From Dysidea avara (Eukaryota; Porifera; Demospongiae; Dictyoceratida; Dysideidae), in assembly GCF_963678975.1 (NCBI RefSeq), contig NC_089285.1, positions 12,640,019 through 12,704,018 on the forward strand: a DNA stretch of 64,000 bases. The letters are read 5' to 3'. The translations under genes were made by a program, and so were the position numbers. Below are positions 12,301-22,716 of this stretch, in pieces. The notes below the pieces were generated by a model. It was not told the origin of the DNA. It made no database searches and saw nothing but the letters and a program-made list of their open reading frames with translations. The number at the start of each line of letters is the position of its first letter. Position 1 is the first letter of the stretch.

Positions 12301-13539
12301 ACACATACACAGCTACACTATCTATATGTAAAAAACTACGCACAACACAAAAACTATTACAACCATATATAGTAAAAATAACAGTCCAGGATGAGTCATG
12401 TAAGTGTGGCTCCTCTGGTACAAGCCTAGACTTCATGTTGCGGGGGATCAAGTCACTACTGGGTCTGGGAATTTTTTCTGCATTCTTCAACGTTTCAGTT
12501 ACATGTTTCTGACTTTCTGTATTCACAGGCTTTAGCCTTCTCATGGGTCCATAGTGGGATAGCATTTAATAAGGTACTTGAGCAGACCATTACGAAAATT
12601 TGTAACATCAAATAAACTAGATGTTTGACTAATTTATGGCAATGAATTCCACCATATACTGTAGCCTGGTGCCGAAAGAAGCGCTGACTGCACACACAGA
12701 GCCTTATAAAAGTTCATGCAACATAGCCAGTAGCTGGGAAGTTTAAGGATCTGTGAGAAGCTTGAACTCCTAATGCCAGCCGATCTATAGCTACTTGGCA
12801 ATCTACATCTGGAGGGAGCCATTACCAACTTTGTCTGTAGAAGAAGGGACATGGTGTTATGATCAAAAAAAAGGAAAGATAGCTAATGTATTGCAAACAT
12901 ATCGGAATGTAAATTTAAGGTAACATGAAATGTATTAGAAATGCAATACTAATTATAAAGTACTGAAATTGCCAGGTGACAACACCAATATTTTCCTGAT
13001 TTTCTGATGCTAAATCATATATTAATAGATGGCTGACAACTTTCACTGCTGCACCATGTTGCCTTAAATTTGCATTCCCATACTAGTAGTGTTTGCGATA
13101 CATTATCTTTCCTTTTTCAATCATAACCTTATGTCCATCCAAACTTAGATGTGACACAAACCACGGACGGTAGTTTCTTCAGCAAACCTGCAAACAATAA
13201 CTCTTGTAACATTAAAAGCTCACCAGCAATGAGAAGTTCTGTTAAAATATCATCCAGGTCGTACTGTACTGCCCAATGTAGCGCCGTTCTGCCATAGCTA
13301 ACATCCGCCACGGCAAGCGAAATTCCGACACGAACTAGCACCTTCACAACGTCCAAGTATCGTCCTTTAGGATTGATGTTGCTGCCTGCACTAATCACGG
13401 TGTGTATCAGTAGGTTCAGCCCTCCCTCTGTCTGGAAGTTGATGTCGATATCGTTTGCATATTTCGTAAGCACAGAATCTAGCTGAGCGACATCCCCCTG
13501 GCTGGCGCAGTGAATTAGCAACTCGTAGACGTCAGCCAT
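3328..13539 (-). CDS. Long ankyrin-repeat protein with C-terminal coiled-coil region
   Basis: I chained 16 exons with matching phases: 13224-13539, 11203-11708, 8294-8558, 8140-8245, 7521-7621, 7396-7470, 6953-7151, 6768-6901, 6573-6715, 4747-5739, 4593-4688, 4466-4543, 4040-4409, 3893-3976, 3634-3753 and 3328-3575. The sum is 3834 bases, about 1277 residues. Residues 1 to about 645 are ankyrin repeats, with typical units such as GRTALHWAVQYDLDDILTEL, GRTPLHSAAMGGN, TALHWAAG, RTPLHWAAQNA and LTPLDCAQAYGHAEAAALI. Residues of about 650-850 are acidic and low in complexity, followed by an Ala/Gly-rich hydrophobic stretch and a TPTP/PSPEP proline-rich linker. Exons 10-13 then give long charged helices, probably coiled coil. 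The last exons are basic and unfamiliar. Such proteins are usually scaffolds; I cannot name an orthologue (inversin-like layouts come to mind). Introns carry MITEs and a tRNA gene. Confidence 0.85.
6082..6152 (+). tRNA. tRNA-Gly (anticodon CCC), inside an intron, antisense
   Basis: The 71-nt stretch folds as a tRNA. The acceptor arms are GCTCTGC and GCAGTGC (one T-T mismatch) with discriminator A. The A box is TGGTGTAGTGG. The anticodon arm is CAAGT-TTCCCAT-TCTTG (one mismatch at the loop end) with anticodon CCC, and the B box is GGTTCAATTCC in the T arm. A run of T at 6155-6160 is a ready Pol III terminator. The length and D-loop match animal tRNA-Gly. It lies in intron 9 of the ankyrin gene, on the opposite strand. 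The three weak pairs (acceptor, anticodon and T stems) leave open that it is a decaying copy. Confidence 0.68.
7365..7400. repeat. 18-bp tandem duplication across a splice donor
   Basis: The unit AATGCTTCCCTACCATTY occurs twice in a row, followed by a third decayed start (AATCCTTCCCC). On the minus strand each unit carries the donor sequence ATG|GTAGGG used at the end of ankyrin exon 6. Confidence 0.85.
8673..8912. mobile_element. Tc1/pogo-type MITE
   Basis: A 240-bp element with terminal inverted repeats CAGTGGAACCTCAGTTATC and its complement GATAACTGAGGTTCCACTG, flanked by TA on both sides. The end sequence is that of pogo/Tigger-like Tc1-mariner elements. It has no coding capacity. It lies in intron 2 of the ankyrin gene. 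Confidence 0.82.
10770..11069. mobile_element. MITE with CAGTGGCGGAT ends and 5-bp target duplication
   Basis: A 300-bp non-coding element bounded by CAGTGGCGGATCTAG and TATCCGCCACTG, flanked on both sides by CTATG. It belongs with the longer elements at 46194-47390, 49865-50739 and 56446-57293, which also show 5-bp duplications. It sits in intron 2 of the ankyrin gene. Confidence 0.8.
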
Positions 13540-13725
13540 TGCTCAGAGAAATTGTTTCCGTGGCCAGTAACTATGCAACAGCAGACACGCCCATTAACAG
13601 CAACATCCGGGGTCAGCGGGCGGGCGCTGATTAGTAGCGTAAGTGTCCGTTTATGGCCGGAGATTCTTTGCACATGCAGGTACCACGTGACCTAGAAGCA
13701 GACAAACAGTTCGCCAAGTAATTGA

Positions 13726-13771
13726 TTAGAATTCTAATCAGAGGGGCATTAGAATTCTAATCAGAGGGGCA
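13726..13771. repeat. Two 23-bp direct repeats with internal palindrome
   Basis: TTAGAATTCTAATCAGAGGGGCA is present twice head to tail. Each unit contains the perfect palindrome TTAGAATTCTAA. Confidence 0.9.
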
Positions 13772-13939
13772 CCAGGGGCGTATTTAGGGTTTCCTGAGGC
13801 TCAGGAACCCATGTAACTTACAGGCTTGCAGCAGGAACACCAGACTATCCAGCATAGTTTGGCAGGGAACACGGAACGTGGCAGGACAATGTGGGTATGT
13901 ATAAAACCTAAGACTGTGACCACAAGTTTGCATATCAGG

Positions 13940-13973
13940 CATGCTTAACCCGCAGTCATGCTTAACCCGCAGT
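13940..13973. repeat. Two 17-bp direct repeats
   Basis: CATGCTTAACCCGCAGT occurs twice without a spacer. Confidence 0.9.
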
Positions 13974-15367
13974 CATGCATGATTTCCATTCAGGGAACCA
14001 ACCATGCATATATAAATTCATAATGAAGCATTTTAATGTACATAATCTGTCAGCAGCTGGGGGCCAGCTGGGACCCCAGACCCCTGCACCTATAACTCAC
14101 TACCAAATCTGGTCTTCTGGATATACCCCTTCTAGCTACATAGCTATCATCAAGCCTAGAGAGTTTGTAGCTGAACATGTTACTACCAACTGTTATATAG
14201 CTACTTGTATATGTACAACAATGCTCTGAGAGAGTATGTACATTATCAAATAAATAGATCCTTTCATGTGGTAGTGATATTAAATGAACATTTGCATATA
14301 TAGCTAGCTACAAAATTTCTACATAAAAACAGAAAGTAACTCAGTCTAGATCATTTGTTGCTGCATTCTTTCAATGGTTAATTGACCAAAGCTGGACCAC
14401 AGAAGTGAAAAAGATAAGCAGCATCTTACCCAACCCATTTGCTATGATGTATACAGCTGCGAGTCCCACTATATGTGTTAGGAGGGAGTTGGGAATTGAA
14501 TTGTTACTTTGTTATAGCCATTCGAGAGAATTAGAGGAGTAATGGAATTTGCAGCTCAACTTCACTTCATATGACTTAGTTTTTATAAACAGCTGGTGGA
14601 ACAATTCAGTAGCTACCAACTCGCGATCGAGCATGCATGCATGTGGATTTAAAATTTCATGCCAGTATATATAGCTAGCTAGGTCTTTTTACAACAACCT
14701 CCATTTGCAGGAATGTCTCATCAGTAAGTAAACATCTTCATGATTATGCAGTGCCTGAGTAAGGACCAGTAAATTGCTTGCCTGTTCCACCAAGTTGTAG
14801 CTAAATGGGCTATTGGGCTCATGCAACTTTAATCTCATGTAGGCTGAGGGGTAAGGAGGGTAGCTAGTAAGTATAGTTGATGGAATTTGTGCAGTGCATA
14901 AACCATACAGCATGTGAAACATGCATGGTAGGGGGCCTGGGGGCATGCTTTTAATTTTGAATTGGTCTGAAATTAAATTTGGTAACCATTTTGACTGAAG
15001 TTATTTGAAAATACACTGATCTGAATAAGTTATTTCATTTAAGTGCATGACTACCTCAATGACTGCTCTATTAGAGTATCTTGATCTTTAAAGATGAATG
15101 GGGCTAAGCCCCCTCTAGTAAAGAGGCATGCAGCCCCTTATTGCTACACTGCATGTATTCCTTAATTGGTTAGCCTATAGCCCTTATTCAACTACAATGT
15201 GCATGCACGCATATATAGTGTTCATGGCATAAACACACTTATAAACTGCATACAACAAAATCATTTACTATATTATATATTCCAGTAAATTTGTTTAGCT
15301 ACAAGAATAAATGAAATCTATAAAATATCTTCACTATAAAAGAAGGCACATCCAAGTAACTGTACTA

Positions 15368-15668
15368 AAATATCTGATATCTGGTGTGGTCAAGAAAACA
15401 ATGTAAATGTCACCAAGTGTGCTGATTGGAGAATTTTGCACTGACTGCATGATGTTCTGCATTCTGTCTTGCTGCTTTCCCTTTAACTCTAATTTACAAG
15501 TCACTATCAAAAAAAGGCAGCCAAAAATTAGAATTAGAGGTGATAATTAAGGAAGCAGCAAGACTGAATGCAGAACATCAGTCTGTCAATGCAAAATTTT
15601 CCAATCTTTGTTAATTATACTTAGTGGCATTTTCATTCTTTCTTGGCCACACCAGATAGCAGTTATTT
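15368..15668. mobile_element. Foldback MITE flanked by TA
   Basis: About 300 bp whose two halves are imperfect inverted copies of each other. The ends are AAATATCTGATATCTGGTGTGG and the complement of CCACACCAGATAGCAGTTATTT; inner arms share GCAGAACATCA-type blocks and a Ser/Leu-free, non-coding middle. TA lies on both sides, as for Tc1-mariner type insertions. Confidence 0.75.
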
Positions 15669-15714
15669 TAGATGCAGTTATTACAGTTACTTGTAGTTTA
15701 TTTTTTTTATTTAT

Positions 15715-15907
15715 TTATTACAGCACCAGTGATGAGGGTCTGCATATAGGACACCTGGTCCTACAGCCTGTTTAAAGTTGTTACATAAATTGTGTTAGAA
15801 AAGGTGGAGAAAGGAGAAAAAATCCATAACTAAACCTGTGCAGCCTCAAACCTGTAGCTATCTGATAAACGCTTGAATGCTTACAGGAGTCTGCCAGGTG
15901 GTCAGAA
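15715..15907 (-). mobile_element. SINE-like element, copy 1
   Basis: The complement of this stretch matches 39145-39343 along its length: a head with CTGACCACCTGGTAGACTCC, a B-box-like GGTTCGAGG-type block, a TCTCCTTTCTCC middle and a tail with CTACAGCCTGTTT and a GTGCTGTAA 3' end. This is consistent with a Pol III-derived SINE, but the tRNA origin is only suggested. Confidence 0.65.
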
Positions 15908-16012
15908 TATTTTCTCCTTGTCAATTTCATGTATATGTATCCATATAGGAACTTACAGAGTGACTTATTATCTCAAAGTACCTCATGTGCATGGAGTCAA
16001 GTTGGATATTAT

Positions 16013-16083
16013 TTTATTAAGGCTTTACAGCACAAGTGCTGAAGGTCTGTAGAACACCTGGTCCTACAGCCTGTTTAAAGTTT
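16013..16083 (-). mobile_element. SINE tail fragment
   Basis: This carries only the 3' end of the same SINE: AGGACCAGGTGTTCTACAG through CTTTACAGCAC on the complementary strand, without the head. Confidence 0.65.
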
Positions 16084-16181
16084 CTTGGACATGCCTTTTT
16101 TACAGTGAAGATGTTTTTGCGTGGATAATAGGGCATGTCTATAGCTACATGCATAACTGAAGAATGAAATATAAAATTAGC

Positions 16182-16245
16182 TGGTTACACTGTACATATG
16201 ACATGGTTACACTGTACATATGACATGGCTACACTGTACATATGT
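16182..16245. repeat. Three 22-bp tandem repeats
   Basis: The unit TGGTTACACTGTACATATGACA is repeated twice perfectly, with a third partial copy that begins TGGCTACACTGTACATATG. Confidence 0.88.
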
Positions 16246-16283
16246 AGGTATCATGTGACATAGAAGCAGACATCAGTCAAATT

Positions 16284-16669
16284 CAGGGGGGGTAGGCCAA
16301 GACCACGTGCACTACAAAGCGCTAACAAAAACAATTTTATTAAATACAGTTATACTAATTGTTGAAAGTAATAAATCACACAACAATGATTGTAATATAA
16401 CCACTGATGATAACTACTACTGTTGAAGCGTAAGTCGTGACCACCACACATCGTCATCACTTTAAGTCCAATAACTCCGTAACGGAAGTGTTTTTAGGAT
16501 CGTGACTCACACCATTGTAAACAGTAAACTGAGTAGAATCAAAACAGACCATGCGCCCCGACGCGCCCTTACCTCTACTTTTTGTACAGGGACTATTCAG
16601 CTCACGTGAATTTTTTTAGAACTTGCGCAATATTCATACGTCATGCATGCGTCATGACCTACCCCCCTG
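16284..16669. mobile_element. MITE with CAGGGGGGTAGG ends and 9-bp target duplication
   Basis: A 386-bp non-coding element bounded by CAGGGGGGTAGGCCAAGAC and its partner GACCTACCCCCCTG. AGTCAAATT flanks it on both sides. A perfect 9-bp duplication is typical of Mutator-like elements, though 8 bp (hAT) cannot be excluded if the end is read differently. Confidence 0.78.
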
Positions 16670-17849
16670 AGTCAAATTAACAGTCTGCCAATGTGAAAGG
16701 TTTCATAAACATTTTTACTATACAACCATTATCAATATATTGGATTATATGCCAACAACACCATACTATATGCACTGTTATTCACTCTATATCTGACTGT
16801 CTGACTGTTTATCATTCCAAAATGACCTCAACTTGGGGCATGTATGTGTTTTAATCCCGATAAAAGCGTAGCTATTCACCCATAAACATAATCCCACCTA
16901 CAACTACACCGTTAATAGTGTCTCTATCAAAATCCACCGACTAAGTATTTAATAGAGTAACAATCAGCAATGATTACATTAACAGCATCACATCATAGTC
17001 TAAGGCTCTGTCAGTGAAAGCATTCCTACAGAGAAATATGAAGTCCTGCCTAACCTGAAATGCTACAATGCCATAAGACCAATTTTAATCCATCTGGTCA
17101 CTCTCATCGGAAGAGACATCGATAAGCTCAAACGAGTACAGGGGCAATCAGCTAGATTCATCATGCTTTTTGTGTGTCCAACATGCATGCTTACTGATCT
17201 AGTCTAAAACATCAAAGACAAATATCCAGCATCACCCTATTCCACAAAATTTCATTAATATATTAATTTAATCCCTGACACCAGAGGCCACAACCAAAGA
17301 TTTCATCACACCTGTGTGACAAACCCATGCATGCAGCAACTCATTATTTCCAAGGATTGACCAAAGTTGGACTGCAGAAGTGAAAAAGATAAACAACAAA
17401 TATTATCTTATCTTATATCCTACTTGTTGGAATTAGTCCAACTAACAAATCAAACTACCTCCAACATGTCGGAGGTAGTTTGAATTTGTTTGGATAAGTG
17501 AAGGCCATTCATTCATGTGTAGAGCTCTGATCAACTACTCTAATAGAACATACACTTAGATTGAGATTCGAATAATCGAGGTCCTACTGTACATCAATTC
17601 TTACAAATACAGCTCTTATCTCACATGTTACAATCAGCCCTACTACCCATTTCTGACATGTCAGGCAAATACTAGAAAAATAACTAAAACAGTAAGGCTT
17701 CTCCCATACCACATACTTATATCATATCACATGTTTTGCCATTTGTAGTTTACAAGCAACAATTAAACAACTAGTGTCACAGTACAAAGAAATACAGGTG
17801 CTTAAGAAGTTTTTAAATAATCTACCCAAAAGTTACACACAAAAGTTTT

Positions 17850-19087
17850 CTATCGATCTCCAATCACTTTGTCTATACTACTACTTCCCATTTGGATGAT
17901 TGATCCGGCCAAGAGACTTTGATTAAAGTGATTTTCTGCAAGCTGTTTAATGAATCCATTATCAGATCCCACTGGAAACAATCTCAATAGTTCAGAAGCA
18001 AATTTTACAATATCTTTTTGTTTATTAGCTGAAAATTCGCAAAAGTCAAAATCTATTAATATTGGAGTGTAAGTATCATTGAAACAAATGTTGGGCAGAC
18101 GCACATCAGAGTGGCAAATACCTTCACTTTCAAGGCTATTAAAAACATTATCCATTTTTGTCACAAGTTCAGCACAACAGGATTTTTCCTCCTCGTCCGT
18201 TAATGGTCCATAAGGTATTTTTTCATATGAAAAAAGCCCAACTCTTTTCTGGTATAATGAATGAAGGATGAACTTGTTATCCTGCATAAAACAAGCAGTG
18301 ATGTTACTGATGTCTGATACAGTGGCTTTTTCAAACAATAATGATCATTCATTATCAAAATTCCATTATTGTATTTGGCTAGTCGACAATTTGTGTATTC
18401 ATAATCTTGATTTGCTGCTGCAATGGCATTTACTTCTAACTGGGTAAGATAAACAGCATAGTGATTGCAGTTGTCAGAAATATTTCTAGCAGTACTTAAG
18501 ATTGTTCCTTCGTTTTGATGATAGGCATGTTGTAATGCTGATCTTATTTCTGATAGTCGTAGGCACTTAACAGAATAACAAAATTCTACCTTGCTAGAGT
18601 CATACTGCATTGTTACCTGGACAGCACATTGCTCGACTTCTCTGCGAGGGAACACAAAGGCATACACTTTTGGGTATATAACACCAAAACATTTAAGCAA
18701 GCGTAAATATCGAAAAAGTAAAAGAACTGTCTTCCTCACGGTGAGAACAAAAGTATCAGAATGGACTTCTACATATACAACATCTGAATCATTTTGATCA
18801 GTGACTGAAGCATCTCCCTTGTTTTCATATGGATCACAGTAACATTGCTGGAGTTCACCAATTGACCTTCCTTTGATCTTCAAAGTAGAGCCTGTTTTGT
18901 AGCCATGCCCACGAATACATTTCCGTAAAATTTCTTCTGCTGCCTTATTATTATTATCATCTGAGGGATTGTCAATACCTACTTCCATTGCCATTTGTAT
19001 AAGATATTCCTTTATATGATCTAAAGTTTCCAAGCTTACTGAAGTCTTATATTTACCTATCAATTCCGAATGGAACGGATACTCCAT
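17850..19087 (-). pseudogene. Kinase-like gene broken by a single frameshift
   Basis: Two overlapping frames on the minus strand read as one protein of about 410 residues. The first runs from the ATG at 19087 to about 18340; the second continues from there to the stop at 17850, in another frame. The N-terminal part is unfamiliar. The second part contains HSDVRLPNICF and, a few residues later, LIDFDFCEF. These fit the catalytic loop (HxDxxxxN) and the DFG-like metal site of a protein-kinase fold, with Asp in place of Gly. HxD-x-R-x-x-N loops of this kind occur in lineage-specific, transposon-spread kinase-like families of fungi, oomycetes and some invertebrates. No intron is visible. The shift near 18340 lies beside short T and A runs, so a sequencing error is possible. 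If real, the copy is dead. Confidence 0.6.
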
Positions 19088-19443
19088 TATCAGCTCTTCT
19101 ACCAGTTACTCAGAGGGATCTGTGATGAATTGCCTGATGGTAAAAAACTCATATAGATTCAGCCATGTCGTCAGTAATGAACTACTCGAACACCAGCCAC
19201 ATGAAAATCCCGACCACACAACGACCATTTGCACTTTGACTCACAAAAACACCGAGACACACATACACTCTGCCTAATTTGCTCCCAACACCATGAGGCT
19301 GGCTCGCTTCTGATATTTTGGTGCAATTAATTCTATTTATAGGGATGTGATTTCCATGGTAACGAACATTCAATGTTACCCATTTTTCAAGATCCTTACA
19401 TGGAGGATACTATAATTAGACTGACTACCGGTAATGTCCCATG

Positions 19444-19549
19444 TCACAGGTGTGGTGTTCAACCGAAACAGAGACGCTACCCATAGAAACTCACAATCAC
19501 TCGTATTTCAAGTAATTGTGAGTTTCCATGGCGCTGGTAGCACCTGTGA
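19444..19549. repeat. Two-level palindrome
   Basis: The inner arms CCATAGAAACTCACAATCACT and AGTAATTGTGAGTTTCCATGG pair nearly perfectly around a short loop. The outer ends TCACAGGTG and CACCTGTGA also pair. The whole can fold into a stem of about 100 nt. Confidence 0.75.
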
Positions 19550-19596
19550 TATTCGGGCTATTTTTAGTTGGACTGATTCCAACATGTCGGACAAGA

Positions 19597-20430
19597 GTTC
19601 TACCCTCTTTGAGTATCTGTGGTACCCTCTGTCAGAGTATCCGCGGTATCCATGGATACTATGACAATCCATACTATGAAATTTAAATACTGTTCATGTT
19701 GTCGGTACACTTCTACAATGGGGGGTTACAGTCCAGCTTCCCGGTTCAAGAAGTTTTTTCCTTACTTTGGCAGCCCCTTTTCTGTTATACCTTATCAGTC
19801 AGTAAGTCAAGTCATTAGGTCTAAGCATAGTACGTAGAATATATTATCTTTGGTCTAAGCATAAATAGTATATTCTACGTACCGTAGAATATATTATCTA
19901 TGGTCTAAGTCCCTGAAATTATGTTAGGTAATCCTAAGACTGCAGCACATGTTGCTGTCAGACCTTCAGTGCTGGTCACTGTAAAGTGCTAATAATAAAT
20001 ACTTTAGGTTTAAGGAAGAAAATCCATCCCTCCTGGAGGAAGACTGAGTGTGGCCCCAACTAGACATTGGGTGACCTGCAGTTCAAATCCTGGGGTTGGA
20101 GGGATTTTTTTTCTTTACTTTGGCCCCTTTTCTGTTACACCTAATCAGTCAGTAAGTCAAGTCATTAGGTCTAAGTCCCTGAAATTAGGTTAGGTAATCC
20201 TAAGGCTGCAGCACATGTTGCTGTCAGACCTTCAGTGCTGGTCACTGTAAAGTGCTAATAATAAGAGCTGTACCCTCTCTGAACATCCATGGTACCTCTC
20301 TGTCAGAGTAACCGCAGTATCCATGGATACTATGACAATCCATAGTATGAAATTTAAATACTGTTTATGTTGTTATCTGTACAATTCTGCAAAGGGAGAT
20401 TACAGTCCAGCTTCCCGGTTCAAGAGGTTT
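19597..20430. repeat. Local direct duplications of about 0.65 and 0.35 kb spacing
   Basis: The stretch from TCTACCCTCT through GGTTCAAGAAG (about 19597-19755) recurs at about 20269-20428 with scattered changes; landmarks are GTATCCATGGATACTATGAC and AGTCCAGCTTCCCGGTTCAA. A second block, CAGTCAGTAAGTCAAGTCAT to GTAAAGTGCTAATAATAA, occurs at about 19797-20000 and 20148-20265. Its 3' end resembles the SINE tail (AGACCTTCAGTGCTGGTCAC). Nested copying is likely. Confidence 0.7.
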
Positions 20431-20439
20431 TTTGGTTAC

Positions 20440-20955
20440 AGGACGACAACTTCCACACGCTGGCATTATCTTTGTCAATCTTATCCTGACTTCATCTTTT
20501 GATACTGGCCAGATCTCCATGGCATACATCTGAATGGTCCACGATTCCTTCCTAGATATAGTCAACAGCAGATAAGAATACACATACACAATCACAACAA
20601 CAGGATGTATTATAATGTTATCTTTTTGTGGTCACTGATCATGATTATGTGTGGCAGTAAAGCATATTTCAAGCTGGCATCATTTTTATATACGAGTTGA
20701 TCATTCAGCTGTACAAAGCCCAGGGGTATATAAACCCTCAGATCAATTTCAAGCCCTCCAGTTCATAACTATAACTACAGACATGCACCATAAACACAGG
20801 GTGATCTGTGGATACAATGTATCTGTACTTATCTCACAATTTTTACCTTGTGTTTTTTCATTATCGCTATACAAAAGAATTAAATAGTTAACAGCAGATG
20901 TCTCCCAAACACATTAACGTACCGTTTCTCGTTCTTCTTGCCACTGGTGTCACCA
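20440..20955 (-). other. Possible two-exon gene fragment
   Basis: On the minus strand a 33-base exon (20923-20955, GDTSGKKNEKR) and a 112-base exon (20440-20551, KESWTIQMYAMEIWPV...) both have good acceptor and donor dinucleotides. Their phases match across the junction, which completes an Arg codon. I do not recognise the product and find no further exons, so it may be a gene relic or chance. Confidence 0.2.
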
Positions 20956-21651
20956 CTGTAACAAAGAAAGAGACATATAACCAAGAGTACATAATAATAG
21001 AAGAGGGAGGCTTCTTCTATTATTATGTAATTGATATAACTATTGAATGACATGTTGGAAATGGTTCATTTTACTGAAATGATTGTCAAAAAATTATTGG
21101 AAATTGTTTGTTATCTACTTGACAGCTAAATTTAGCAGACACCTCAACTCTCATGTATTATGCGTGAGACACACTCATTGGATTGTTGTCTCACGCATGT
21201 TTTACCATCTCACGCATTGTAATTCCTGGAAAATTAAGCTCTAATGTATTTAATTTCACTTCAAACCTCTTGGCAAAGCACTAAACAGTGTTCTAAAGGC
21301 TAAAAATGGAGGTTATAACTGAAAATAGCCAAAGGAAGTTGCAAATTTTGCAATTTAACAGGAACTTTTCCTACTAAGACAATTAAGACCTCATGCATAA
21401 GTAAGCAAATCTCACTCATTTTAACCTCAAGTCTCACTCCAAGTGCACTTTCCAGGTTGAGATAGGCACCCACCTATTGTGCTCAAAATTTTACCTATTA
21501 TGCTATGCTGCACTGCTCAAAATTTTTATCTATTGTGCCCAAATTATGCTCAAGCTTTATGCCTCATTTCCCATGTTTTGCTAATAAATTTGCAGTTATG
21601 GGCACATAATAAGTGGCTGGAGCACATCTTTGCTCTTCAAAACTGCATGTG

Positions 21652-21740
21652 ACAGAAAAGATCGATATACTCTAATAGAACAGTCAGGTGCCTGTTTGTT
21701 CTATTGACTGTTCTATTAGAGTATATCGATCTTTTTCTGT
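21652..21740. repeat. Near-perfect 36-bp-arm palindrome
   Basis: The arms run ACAGAAAAGATCGATATACT... and back through ...AGTATATCGATCTTTTTCTG around an 18-base loop. Each arm contains the recurring TCTAATAGAACAGTCA motif. Confidence 0.88.
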
Positions 21741-21894
21741 GATATGTAGTTTGACCAAGGATTTGTACATGTAGTATGGCAGCAACCATGCTTTTTTTTT
21801 TTTTTTTTAATTCCGGGCTTGGTGGACTGCCCTTGCCTACCACCCCCAGCACATAAATGGCCTGTGCTGGACAAACCGGGACTTTCATAGTCCA

Positions 21895-22012
21895 CGGCAA
21901 ACTGAGACTCTGCCCGTCCCCCCGGACTACTTGCAGCACTGCAACTTGTCCCCCCCCGGACAACTTACGCCGCCACAGTTGGTCCCCCTCTGCCATAAGT
22001 GGTCCCCCACTG
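21895..22012. repeat. GC-rich degenerate repeat, copy 1
   Basis: Irregular repeats of a motif like GGACTACTTGCAGC / GGACAACTTACGCC / GGTCCCCC stand out in AT-rich surroundings. The same motif set recurs at 25145-25272. Confidence 0.6.
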
Positions 22013-22526
22013 GCTTTATCATAGACTCAATCATAGAGATCTTTGAGAAGGCGTAGGGCTAGGCACAAAGTGCCCCACTGCCGACATAGCTTCCCGTTCT
22101 CCGAGGTGGCCTTATAATTACTAGTATGCGTACGTGTTATACAAGATCGAGATACTCTAATAGAGCAGTCAGTCAATACTCTAATAGAACAGTCACCTAA
22201 AATCTACAGTTGCATTGGTACATTTAGCTTGCTAAGGATATCTTGCAAATGAAATACATGCGATCTTGTGTATGCCATTCTTTAGGCCTATAATAATAAT
22301 AATAATAATCTGCTGGCATGATTGTCACTCTATACAACTCTTGATCAATGTAGTCCACATAAAAGCAGTATGATCTAAACCATTCAAGATGTTTTGTCCT
22401 GCATAAAGCTTTAGCTTCTGGGGGGCACAGATCCCTACTCCATATACTGGTTCACCCCTTTTGATAAACCCTGGATCAGCTGCTGTAAACATTAGGGGTA
22501 AAAACACTATAGCTAGCTAGTACATA

Positions 22527-22716
22527 CAGTGGAGCCTACCTTAACAAACTCCCCAAATTAAGGACGCAATAGAATAAACGTCCATAATAAGCACAAAAAT
22601 TTTGGTCTCAACTGGTCTGGTCAATACATTTTACCTCTGAGAAAGGAAATATATTACCGCAAAAAGTGGCCAAAAATTCTGGGTCTCACAATGTCCATAA
22701 CAGAGAGGTTCCACTG
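22527..22716. mobile_element. Short Tc1/pogo-type MITE
   Basis: A 190-bp element with ends CAGTGGAGCCTACCTTAA and GAGAGGTTCCACTG, flanked by TA on both sides. Its ends resemble those of the element at 8673-8912. Confidence 0.72.

Larger units (their letters stand above)
13540..17849. other. Gene-free repeat-rich intergenic region
   Basis: This region separates the start of the ankyrin gene from the kinase-like gene. Its first 150 bases are relatively GC-rich and probably hold the ankyrin promoter. The rest contains two short tandem repeats, two foldback MITEs and SINE copies, listed separately. No open frame resembles a known protein. Confidence 0.6.

Noticed and set aside
12245-12852. Overlapping minus-strand frames in ankyrin intron 1, possibly a LINE end (WWNSLP)
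   Set aside because: Only a four-residue resemblance with frame breaks; too weak to call, although the microsatellite-like GATTGATTATGATTGATTAC next to it would fit an old insertion.
17441-17500. Hairpin with GGAGGTAGTTTG that resembles a let-7 seed
   Set aside because: The arms are only 12 bp, the match covers about nine bases, and sponges are not known to have let-7. More likely a MITE relic with the recurring CCAACATGTCGGA motif.
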